In this document: piece by piece, positions 36,501 to 45,200 of the stretch
Layout of the letters: each line of letters opens with the position of its first letter
How positions within the stretch are numbered: the first letter of the stretch is position 1
Source: Methylococcales bacterium
GTDB lineage: Bacteria; Pseudomonadota; Gammaproteobacteria; Methylococcales; Methylomonadaceae
Assembly: GCA_028712795.1 (NCBI GenBank)
Contig: JAQTPT010000009.1
Location: forward strand, 25,183 to 89,182
Direction of reading: 5' to 3'
DNA length: 64,000 nt
The notes under the pieces: model-generated
Seen by the model: only the letters and a program-made list of their open reading frames with translations
Databases searched by the model: none
Told to the model about the DNA's origin: nothing
Position numbers and translations under genes: made by a program

Positions 36501-37843
36501 TGGCTTTCGAAGACGAATCCTATTGTGCCAGTGCGCTGATTGCCCTCGCAAGAGGATTGAATGGACGTCAGAAGAAAAGGATTCTTCTTCTCGCGATGGC
36601 GGCAGTGACAGCAATTACCGACGAAGGGGATCTTGGTGAGCAGCTAGCCGCATTAGCGCCACAGCTAAGCGGTCCTTTGCTGGCAGAGGCACTGACGACG
36701 GCACGCGCGATCTCTGACGAGCATCCACACGCCAAGGCCAAAGTCCTGACGGCATTGATGGGGTGTTTCAAGGGGGAGGAGCAAAAGGCAATACTTCAAG
36801 AAGCGCAGTCAGAAGCCAGAAACATCGGCCCTGACGCTTCACGTGGCGAGGTTCTAGCCACGCTGGTACCTCAATTGACAGGGACTGAGAAGGCGTCAAC
36901 CCTGCGTGACGCGCTGTCAGCGGTCCGGGCGATCAAGTCGGTTTGGGCTGATGGGGGATACGGTGGGTACCTAGGAGACGAAGATATTCAAGCCAAACTG
37001 TTGGCCCAATTGGCTCCAGAGTTGAGCGGGACACTGTTAACGGAGGCACTTTCGGTGGCAAAGGATATGCAGTTTGGGCGTGCGCGCGCTAAGACTATGG
37101 CTGTGCTTGCCTGCCGGTTGCCTGCGCCGGACAAAGAATTGTGTCTTAGTGACGAATTGTCCGAGATGCAAAAGACAACATTCTCCCACGCATTAGGAGA
37201 CGAAGTGGCTGGGCTTGCGTGTCAACTGCTCCCATCCCAGCTTGCCACGGCGCTATTGCTGGCGCGGCGGATCGACGCCAGAGATCCCCACGCTAAGGCT
37301 AAGGCTCTGACGGCGCTGGCTCAACGGTTGAGTGGGCCGGAAAAGGATGTCGCCATTGCTGAGGCGCTATCTACGGCTTACAGGATCGAAGACAAAGAAT
37401 CATTTGCCGTGGCGTTAGCTGCACTGGCACAGCTTTTGACTGGGCCCGAGAAAGATTTGGCACTCACCAGAGCACTGGCGTCCGCGCGGGAAAGCAACGG
37501 CGAACTCCGCGCGACAATACTGGCCGCACTTGCACCACACCTCAACGGGCGGTTACTGGCCGAGGCATTGTCGGTGGCGAGAGAAATGAACGATGAACAA
37601 TGCCTCGCACTGGCTGTTAACGCAATTGCCCAGAAAGCACGGGAAGGTGAGGAATTACTTGAAGAGCTTCGGCAGTACATCGTTAATCGACTAGAAAGCG
37701 GTTTTACCCGGGCTGAGCGACGCGAAGTTTATCAATTCTGCGCCAACGAGCATTTGTTACGGCCCCCGTACGTGAGCACAGAGTTCTTGGAAAAGATAGC
37801 GATACAGATTAGCGAGATCGGTATTGAATGGCACTGGCACTAG
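33572..37843 (+). CDS. STAND/NACHT NTPase B with helical repeats
   Basis: 1423 residues. FTGRAWLLPKLL (15-26), Walker A GDPGTGKS (41-48), Walker B MLLMVDALDE (178-187), sensor LTTRNDPRVLAYF, then the conserved block FRPFHKSFTDFLL at about 390. From about 560 to 1390 the protein is a solenoid of HEAT-like helical repeats of about 40 residues containing LAPQL or LAPHL and EALSxAR. Such solenoids serve as ligand sensors in STAND proteins. The gene starts 17 bp after NTPase A and is probably co-transcribed. Its first 430 residues are close to those of NTPase C. Confidence 0.92.
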   Translation: MTNLPELVSKNIDRFTGRAWLLPKLLGWWDNNDERLFLLTGDPGTGKSMILAWLAGFGSEPEDPTTHAQLVRLREVVKAAHFCQASTRNTSPQAFAENIANQLTSSVTGFADALTATLAERVQITATQAVGTITNGGTATNVAIGRIDLAAMGDELSFDRAFTLPLKKMYARGHSEPMLLMVDALDEALGYKGDKTIPELLSTLGDLPPQVRILLTTRNDPRVLAYFDEIEPFDLIKNAPPDVDDVQNYVFHRLNDSAGLTKTQETEFSRRVATQAKGVFLYAAIVLDELLPRLPQIPDLETYPLPDGLSKLYHNSLMRKLGTEDNGRRWHNIFKPLLGLIAVAQGEGLTSAQLSVLIGQEVAEPLDACKQFLSGELPNGPFRPFHKSFTDFLLEDKKKRYSIDAQAMHGRIAEGYWTNYRKDWSKCDDYGLTYLVGHLYQGKQFDRLAALITQEWMHARVEHDEYRYDGFIADLTLAWQHATEDALANIKVGKEPSNWPECIRYALIRSSITSISSQYPTELVKQAIKIGFWSLARVLSMASKVRHPVHRARLFQAVLEADYPAVSKAERCRLARDTLPVVLAIEDPESRTIALSALAPNLTESDKGVALSEALSAAHHIEDGAQRAIAMATLAPQLGDVEKETTLREAISVISAALATTRIGSGSGRPGLGYRFGETEPLKALVALAPQLTGALLAEALSLTCCFQDLKVHAMAALAPQLGDVEKETTLREAILATRQVKDDQECASALVALAPSLTGPLVNEALSAARESIKDNFSFVEVLSALAQQFSEAEKNAIALEALLKAKGISDEELRASALTAIAGINQLNRPILLDVLRSAQEIINPMSRNHVIVALSSGLIGPELEACLNDALLEAIATEDDHLRVWLLTELSPCLRPPLLNLALSAARAIPDASSRAEMLAALLKKEGASPEKEAVLRDAIDAAQKCNWRLRAFILAALAPHLSGPLLSEAMSAVAFEDESYCASALIALARGLNGRQKKRILLLAMAAVTAITDEGDLGEQLAALAPQLSGPLLAEALTTARAISDEHPHAKAKVLTALMGCFKGEEQKAILQEAQSEARNIGPDASRGEVLATLVPQLTGTEKASTLRDALSAVRAIKSVWADGGYGGYLGDEDIQAKLLAQLAPELSGTLLTEALSVAKDMQFGRARAKTMAVLACRLPAPDKELCLSDELSEMQKTTFSHALGDEVAGLACQLLPSQLATALLLARRIDARDPHAKAKALTALAQRLSGPEKDVAIAEALSTAYRIEDKESFAVALAALAQLLTGPEKDLALTRALASARESNGELRATILAALAPHLNGRLLAEALSVAREMNDEQCLALAVNAIAQKAREGEELLEELRQYIVNRLESGFTRAERREVYQFCANEHLLRPPYVSTEFLEKIAIQISEIGIEWHWH

Positions 37844-37879
37844 CAGATTAACGACCTAAGAGACGAAGGATTACCCCTG

Positions 37880-40800
37880 ATGATTAACTTCCCTAAACGC
37901 ATAGCTGAAAATATTTGTGGATTTACCGGGCGCGCTTGGCTGCTTCCCAAGCTTCTCGATTGGTGGGAACAAGACGATGTGCGGTTGTTCCTACTAACCG
38001 GCGACCCTGGTACGGGTAAGAGCATGATCCTTGGATGGCTTGCGGGTTTTGGACCGGTGCCAGCGGATCCGACTGACCATGCTCAGCTGGTGCGTCTTCG
38101 TGAAGTGGTCAAAGCGGCGCACTTTTGTCAGACATCAAGCCGTAACATTACGCCACAGGCGTTTGCCGAGAGCATTGCGAATCAACTTACTAGCAGTGTG
38201 GCAGGATTTGCAGACGCGCTTGCTACAACGCTTGCCGAACGAGTGCTAATCACTGCAACACAGACTGTCGGAACCATCGCGAACGGAGGCACTGCTACTA
38301 ACGTTGCCATTGGTCGAATCGACTTTGCCGCGCTGGGCGATGAGCTCAGTTTCGATAGAGCCTTCACTCAACCGCTAATGAAGCTCTATGGGAGCGGGTA
38401 TACAAAGCCGATGTTGTTGCTTGTCGATGCCTTGGACGAGGCGTTCGGATACAGCGGTGACAAAACCCTTCCAGAGCTACTTTCGACCTTGGGCAACCTT
38501 CCACCGCAAGTCCGAATTCTCATGACGACCCGTAACGATCCTCGCGTTCTCGCGTACTTTGATGAGAAGCCGTTCGATCTCATCAAGAACGCGCCGCCCA
38601 ATGTCGATGACGTCCAGAATTATGTTTTTCACCGATTAAGCGACAGCGCCGGGCTCACCAAGACACAGGTGATAGAGTTCTCGCGCCGCGTTGCGACGCA
38701 GGCCAAAGGCGTCTTCCTTTACGCCGCGATCGTGCTCGACGAGCTGTTGCCACGGCTTCCACAGATTCCCGATCTCGAGACCTACCCGTTGCCCGACGGC
38801 TTGAGCGGACTGTACCATGCCTTCCTTAAGCGAGAGCTTGGCACCGAGAATAAGGGGCGGCGTTGGCACCAGATCTACAAGCCGTTGCTCGGGTTGATCG
38901 CCGTGTCCCAAGGCGAGGGATTGACTACAGAGCAACTCAGTGCGCTTATCGGCCAGGAGGTCGCAGAACCTCTGGATGCTTGCAAGCAGTATCTTTCAGG
39001 TGAGCTGCCCGACGGACCCTTCAGCCCCTTCCACAAGTCTTTTGCCGATTTCCTGCTTGAGGACAAGAAGAATGTTCACTACCGCATCAACGCACAAGCG
39101 ATGCACGAACGCATCGCAAAAAGATACTGGACAAAGCACAGAAAGGATTGGTCGTCCTGTGACGAATACGGGCTGAATAACCTACCGACCCACTTGGCCT
39201 TCAGCGGAGACCACATCAGTTTGTCCCAGCTGCTGCTGGATCCCGCCTGGCTCCAAGCAAAACTGGATGCTGCAGGTTTGGTACCGCTATTAGCGGACTA
39301 CGATTTAATACCTAATAATCCTGACATCTCTCTGGTGCAGAAGACTATCCGTCTGTCTTCAGACGTCTTGGCGAAAGATAGGACACAGCTCTTACCACAA
39401 CTCTACGGAAGATTGATGTCCCAGCGCGAACAGCCCATTCAGGCCATGCTGAAACATCATCCGTCCGGTCCTTGGTTGCGTCCTTTGACTGCTACACTGA
39501 TGCCCGCGGGAGGCGCCTGCCTGCAGAAAACTAGCCCCAACCATATAAGTGTCTTCCAATTAGCGCTCATGCCCGACGGTCGGCAGTTGATGTTAGCTTG
39601 CGATGATGGCCGCGTGGTATTTTGGGATTTGCAAAAATGGGAGAAGTTACGGGTGCTCTCCATCGACACCAGGTCTATGGCCCTGACCCAGGACGGGTCG
39701 CGTCTGGTCTACGCAACGACATCACAGCTCGTGGTGTGTGAAGTTCAAACTGGGCACACCTTGATCACATTGGATGCTGCCCCACCTTTTGCCATCACGG
39801 CTGATGGTCAATGCATTGTTGCGTCATCACTTTTAGGGCGCATCACATCGGATAATCAACTCGAGTATTTCCTTTCCGTGTGGGACTTGGTGAATGGTTG
39901 TAAGCTGTTTTCGTTGCCGGGACAAGATCGCGAAATCACGGCGCTGGCAATCATGCCGGACGAACGGTGTATTGTCTCAGGATCTTGCAATGGCGAGCTG
40001 AAGGTGTGGGATCTGAAGAACCGAACCGCGCTGGCCAAGCTGAAGCTTTACGATGCGCCAATCAATACGGTGGTGACGAATGGACGTCATGTCGCAGTGG
40101 CCGATAGCATTCTTGGACGTGTCTCTGTCTGGGACCTCGGTAGCGCCGAGGAACTGCTTGCTGGCTTTGCGCCTAAGCTGGTATGGGACCATGCGTTGAA
40201 TTCGTCGATTCGGGCGATAACTCTGATTCCGGATGGGAAGAGCCTGGCCTTGGGACTGGGCAATGGTAAAGTGCTTATTCTGGACTGCCAGAACGGGGCC
40301 GAAATATGCCGCCTGCCCGGGCACGAATATGCGGTGACCGCCGTTGTGGGGATGCTGGACAACCGGCGATTGGTGTCTTCGTCCGAGGACGGAACCCTGA
40401 TAATCTGGGATCTCGATCGGGCTGTTGTGCCCTTAAAGCTAGCTCCTGGCCATACTGCACCAGTAAACGCCGTGACCATCAGCAGCAACGGCCGCATCGC
40501 GGTCACCGCTGCGGGTGAGCTTGATCGCCAAGACAATACGCTGAAGGTTTGGGATCTGGGCACCGGCGCCGAACTGCATACTCTTTACGGTCATTCAAGT
40601 CCGGTAAGGGTGGTAATGTTCTTACCAGAGGACGGGCGTCGGGCGGTATCCTGTTCCACAGATACCGGACGCGGGGACGCCGACACGCGGCTTTGGAATG
40701 TTGAGACAGGTGATCTGGTCGGCGGCCCATTCTATTGGCGGGGGAAGCCAAAGGCATTGGCGATGACAACGGATGGACGTCGATTGATCGGTGCGTTCAG

Positions 40801-41464
40801 TAACTTTGCTAGTGTGCTCAATCTGGACGACGGCTCCGACCGGCTGTTGTGTTGTCGTCATACTACTGACGTTAGTGCCGTCGTTGTCACGCGCGATGGA
40901 CGTTATGTGCTCACTGCGGACAGCGATGGTATGGTAGCCGCCTGGAGCTTGGAAACTGAAGAATGCGTCTCTTATTTCCGTTGCCACCCGCGATCCAACC
41001 ATGTCACCCTAGGCATCGTCGCAAATGATCGGCTGATCATCGCGAGCGACAATGATTATGGTCCCAGTCTTTGGGATTGGCAAAACGCCAGTCTGGTGAA
41101 GTCATTTCAAGAGCATGAGCTTCCGGTCAATGCCCTTGCAGTAACACCAGACGGCCGGCGCTTCTTGTCAGGATCGAAAGATAGTACGATCTTTCATTGG
41201 GATGTAGAGACGTACAATTTATTGAACAAATTTGAATGTGGTGGTGCTGTACGAGACTTAGCCATCGCGGCTGACGGGCAGCATGCCATCTCGGTCAGTG
41301 ATGATGAAGTGCTAACCGTTTGGGACCTGTCCGCCGGGTGCCGGCTGGCGAGTTACTACACAGACCGGCCCGTTAGGGCTTGTGCTATCACCCCGGATGG
41401 GCGCACCGTCGTCGCGGGCGATGAGGATGGTCGGGTCGCCATTCTGCGGCTGGAGAGCGGCTAA
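37880..41464 (+). CDS. STAND/NACHT NTPase C with WD40 propeller(s)
   Basis: 1194 residues. The NTPase half is a near-duplicate of NTPase B (FTGRAWLLPKLL, GDPGTGKS at 41-48, LLLVDALDE), including long stretches of near-identical DNA. After about residue 430 it diverges completely. From about 550 to 1194 there are about 14 WD40-type blades with WDL ends and GHxxxV starts, enough for two beta-propellers. WD40 arrays are a common alternative sensor in this family. It is the last gene of the plus-strand series and converges on the caspase-like gene. Confidence 0.93.
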   Translation: MINFPKRIAENICGFTGRAWLLPKLLDWWEQDDVRLFLLTGDPGTGKSMILGWLAGFGPVPADPTDHAQLVRLREVVKAAHFCQTSSRNITPQAFAESIANQLTSSVAGFADALATTLAERVLITATQTVGTIANGGTATNVAIGRIDFAALGDELSFDRAFTQPLMKLYGSGYTKPMLLLVDALDEAFGYSGDKTLPELLSTLGNLPPQVRILMTTRNDPRVLAYFDEKPFDLIKNAPPNVDDVQNYVFHRLSDSAGLTKTQVIEFSRRVATQAKGVFLYAAIVLDELLPRLPQIPDLETYPLPDGLSGLYHAFLKRELGTENKGRRWHQIYKPLLGLIAVSQGEGLTTEQLSALIGQEVAEPLDACKQYLSGELPDGPFSPFHKSFADFLLEDKKNVHYRINAQAMHERIAKRYWTKHRKDWSSCDEYGLNNLPTHLAFSGDHISLSQLLLDPAWLQAKLDAAGLVPLLADYDLIPNNPDISLVQKTIRLSSDVLAKDRTQLLPQLYGRLMSQREQPIQAMLKHHPSGPWLRPLTATLMPAGGACLQKTSPNHISVFQLALMPDGRQLMLACDDGRVVFWDLQKWEKLRVLSIDTRSMALTQDGSRLVYATTSQLVVCEVQTGHTLITLDAAPPFAITADGQCIVASSLLGRITSDNQLEYFLSVWDLVNGCKLFSLPGQDREITALAIMPDERCIVSGSCNGELKVWDLKNRTALAKLKLYDAPINTVVTNGRHVAVADSILGRVSVWDLGSAEELLAGFAPKLVWDHALNSSIRAITLIPDGKSLALGLGNGKVLILDCQNGAEICRLPGHEYAVTAVVGMLDNRRLVSSSEDGTLIIWDLDRAVVPLKLAPGHTAPVNAVTISSNGRIAVTAAGELDRQDNTLKVWDLGTGAELHTLYGHSSPVRVVMFLPEDGRRAVSCSTDTGRGDADTRLWNVETGDLVGGPFYWRGKPKALAMTTDGRRLIGAFSNFASVLNLDDGSDRLLCCRHTTDVSAVVVTRDGRYVLTADSDGMVAAWSLETEECVSYFRCHPRSNHVTLGIVANDRLIIASDNDYGPSLWDWQNASLVKSFQEHELPVNALAVTPDGRRFLSGSKDSTIFHWDVETYNLLNKFECGGAVRDLAIAADGQHAISVSDDEVLTVWDLSAGCRLASYYTDRPVRACAITPDGRTVVAGDEDGRVAILRLESG

Positions 41465-41553
41465 TCGGGCCTTCTTGTGCTTCACCTTTCTTTTCGACGC
41501 AAAAAAGATGGAAAGAAAGTGCTGCTCGCTCAAGGCATACGCCGGATCCATAT

Positions 41554-42162
41554 TCATAGCTGTAAAAAGTTCGCCAGCATTCCCGGGTTCAAGTTGGTGC
41601 GGTTTTTCCGTATTGTATTCGATGCTCCAAAACTGTTTGAAGAATTCCAGAAAGGCAGCGGCAGTGGTTCTCGATGCGGCGTTCCCTCGACAAGGAAAAT
41701 CGGACCTGATGCCGGGGCGCCCCTTAGGAAGATGGCTTGACGGGTACGATTGAACTCCCGTATCCCTTCAGCCGCAGTCCGGCATGCGTCAGAGATGAAC
41801 ACAACATGCGAGATCCCGGAGTATCTTGCCAACAGCTCGCTGCCTTGGACGTTAACCGCCGCCTGGGTGTCCCCCGGCGCGTCGCTTAGTAGCCAGAATT
41901 CCCCATAGCGGATATTGACCCCGTGGCCGGCGAAGTAGATAACAATCTGGTCGATGTTGCTAGGCTCTACAATTTTCTTGATCGTTTTTTTGATGCTGAC
42001 AATGTCCACGGAGCCGCTGTTTTCATCCGTCAAGACCTCGACAATGTCGAATTCTTGCGAGCGAGCCCATTGCTCCATCCTGCGTGCGCCTTTTGCCGCG
42101 TCTTTAAGCGTCGGCATTCCGTCCGCCCGGTCAACACCAATCAATACTGCCGCACGTTTCAT
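41554..42162 (-). CDS. caspase-like (C14) protease
   Basis: 202 residues from the ATG at 42162, which has a strong G-rich ribosome-binding site. The p20-like fold is clear: MKRAAVLIGVD start, His80 in IYFAGHGVN and Cys127 in ISDACRTAAEG; both catalytic residues are present. It lies 117 bp downstream of NTPase D on the same strand and is probably its output. The last 45 residues look unrelated to the fold; another frame in this stretch is open and richer in plausible helical sequence, so a late frameshift may have replaced the natural C-terminus. Confidence 0.88.
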   Translation of the reverse strand: MKRAAVLIGVDRADGMPTLKDAAKGARRMEQWARSQEFDIVEVLTDENSGSVDIVSIKKTIKKIVEPSNIDQIVIYFAGHGVNIRYGEFWLLSDAPGDTQAAVNVQGSELLARYSGISHVVFISDACRTAAEGIREFNRTRQAIFLRGAPASGPIFLVEGTPHREPLPLPFWNSSNSFGASNTIRKNRTNLNPGMLANFLQL

Positions 42163-42222
42163 AGCCCCCCCCTCTTTATGTAAAGATATATTCTTTTGTT
42201 CGATTTGGGAAATTCTGATTAA

Positions 42223-42249
42223 GTCCTTCGACAAGCACAGGACGAGCGG
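42223..42249. repeat. dispersed short repeat (CTTCGACAAG type)
   Basis: GTCCTTCGACAAGCACAGGA followed by CGAGCGG, between NTPase D and the caspase gene. Elements with the core CTTCGACAAGCTCAG are, from memory, a very common dispersed intergenic repeat in proteobacteria. Only one copy was noticed in this window. Confidence 0.45.
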
Positions 42250-42278
42250 TAAATGGTTAATTCCGTTCTTCCTAAATA

Positions 42279-45200
42279 TCAGGGCCACCAATGCCCAACA
42301 ACACGGATTGCCTGTGTGATTCCACCGGCCGCTCGCTGTCCGCCCAATGCTTCGATAATAGGATATAAAGTTCTAAGTTGTTGGAGAAATACTTTCCGAT
42401 CTAGCATGGCCATCTCCTTAATTGTGTCGCGAAAGGCGGGGTATAAATCGCTCGGGCTAAGCTTGGCGAAAATGTCGGGGTAGCGGGCCACGAGTCTAGC
42501 CAAAATCGCCTTTCCGCCTATCTCCTGTGCGGCCAGTAAGGCTTCAGGCAAAATCGACAGGGGTAAGCGTGGCACCAGAGTGAATAGCCATTCCTCGTTT
42601 TTGTGTGTCCTAGCCAACGCCAGAGCCTTGGGAAGAAGAGGCTCCGCTATATAATCAAGCACCACGCTCCATGGATAGATTGCCGACAGCCGATCCGCCG
42701 AAAAATAAAGCCCCAATATAGCCCATGGGTTGACCTGTAAATACTCTCCCCCTGACATCAACTGCGTATGCCCTCCTCCTGGCAAAAGATCATGGGAACA
42801 TTCTAACGTTGCGGCCACGGCAACCGATAGTAGCGTTTCATCAAGCAATGCTCCATCCATATAAGTGAAAACCTTGGCAAGCGCCCCGACCCTGGCACTT
42901 GCCAGCCACTCACTATAGTTCCTACCCGCGCTTGTGTTTTTTGCCATGCCAATCAAGCGCAGGTATATGTCGCTACCTTCCTCGGCAGGAAGCATCCGGG
43001 CCAGCGTACATAAATTTTCGATATCGCTGGATAATTCGTAATAATCGGAGTCTCTTATTTCCTTCGCCACCTCATAGGCCTTTGTAAGCGCCGAATTCCG
43101 AAGTGGTTCCGGAACCAAATCGGAAAGCCGGAAAAAGAGTAAGATGCGAAGACTTTTAGGGCAGTACCAGTAAGAGCCGCTCTTTTCGAGTTCGAACGCT
43201 ACAGTCAGCGCATCGGGCAACAGGGCCGACGGGAGATGGGGGGCCAAAGCGGTCAAAGCCCTCACTACGTACGAATATGAGGACCATCCAACTGCGCGTC
43301 CCATTTCGCGGATCCATTCTAGTGTTTCCCCAAGCAGATCGTTCGCAAGATAAGGTATCACGGCAGTTAGAACGTCAACCTGCCTTTCCGTAACGCCGAA
43401 CCCGCGCGTCAAGGCCAGCGCCTCTGGCAGTAACAACGACGGGAGCTTGGGTACCAAGGCAACCAAGCCTACGGCCCTGATTTGGTCTTGTTCCATTTGT
43501 CCGACCCATGCAAGCGCTTGCTCCACTAGCGAATCCGGCAGATAGGGCAGCACAGCGGACAGGCACTCGATGCGCGTCTCGTCAGCGCCGAGGCTGCGCA
43601 CCGTCGCCAACGCTTCCGACAGCAGCGTCTGCGGGATCCGAGGTGCTAAGGCGGTCAAGGCAGTTGCCTTGGCTTTGTCTTGACTCATTTGTCCGACCCA
43701 TGCAAGCGCTTGCTCCACTAGCGAATCCGGCAGATAGGGCGACACGGTGGCCAGGGCCTCTGCGCGCGTCTCATCAGTGCCGAGGTTGCGTGCTATTGCC
43801 AGCACTTCCGGCAGCAGCGCCTGCGTAAGCCTGGGTGCCAAGACGGCCAAGCCAGCAACTTTGGATTTGTCTTGCCCCAGTTGGCCAACAAATGCGAGCG
43901 CCTCCGCCAACAGTGATTCCGGCAAGCATGGGGCCAATGCGGTCAGGGCGCTAACTTGTGCCCCCGTGTCGCTGAGGCTGCGGACGATTGCCAATGCATC
44001 TCGCAATAGAGGTGATGGGAGGTTCGGTGGCAAAGCGAGTAAGATTTCACACTTCGCCCAGTCCCAGTCCATTTTGCAAACCCATGAGAGCGTCTCACCC
44101 AACAGATCCACTGACAGATATGGAACTAAGGCGGTCAGAGCGTCACGTTGCTTCTGCCAATCGCTGAGGCTGCGGGTGATGGCCAAAGCCTCTTGCACTA
44201 GCGGCGTCAATACGGATGCCGTTTCGGCTAACAATGCTTCCGGTAAGCGCGGGATCAAGGCAATCAAAGCCTTGAGTCGCGCATGATCATTACCTAGGCC
44301 GCGCGCGATTTTCAGAGCCCTAAGCAGAAGCGGCACAGGCAGGCTAGGGGCCATGGCGCACAAAGCCTTCGCACGGCCCCAGTCTCCATCAATTTCGCCT
44401 ACCACGGAGATCGCTTGGTCTAGGAATGGCTCGTTCATGGAAGGGGCGAAGCCAGCTAGCGCTTCGGCTGCCCTGCCATGCCCAATACTGGTAACGATGA
44501 CCATTTCTTCATCTAGCAAGGATTCAGGGAGATAGGGGGCTAAACTACTCAGGGCTTTTGCTTTGCCGTCGTCATTCGCGATCCCTCTTACAATTGCCAA
44601 CATCTCGACTGGTAATTTTTTCGCCACATATGGTGACAAACGTGTTATTGCCTCTGCTATTGCCTGCCCCATTTCATAGTCGTTATAGGTAGTACGACTA
44701 AGTGCTTGCAGCGCATCCCGTATGGCTGTGGCGCAAGATGAGTCTACGGAAGATTGCGAAAAGGCGATCAGGGTCCAAGCGCGTTCACATCCATCTTCGA
44801 TGCAGATGGGTGCCAGAACTATCTCTACGAGCGTTTCACTCTGTTTCGAGTCGAGCAGCGTTGTAGTAAAGCCAGTTGCCTTTGGATCGTCATCGCCAAG
44901 CTGGTTACCTGTCCCAGTATCAGCAGAAAGCTCTGGGGACGATTTTGGCAGATGCGACAAAAAGTCGAACAGCCTTTGGGTGCGGGTTTTCTCATCTTCC
45001 CGATCACATGCGGCCTTAAATTGCTCCAATAGCGGGGAGCCGGGAGGCAACTGCGGAAAAAGAGCAACTAGCATCTCGCCCAGGGCGTGAAAGGCCTTGT
45101 TGCGGTTTTCTGTTTGGATAGTTGTCCAATGCGTGTAATTTCCTGTTTCGATAATTCTATTTTTGTTGGTTAATTTATTTGCCGCCACCACCGCATGAAT

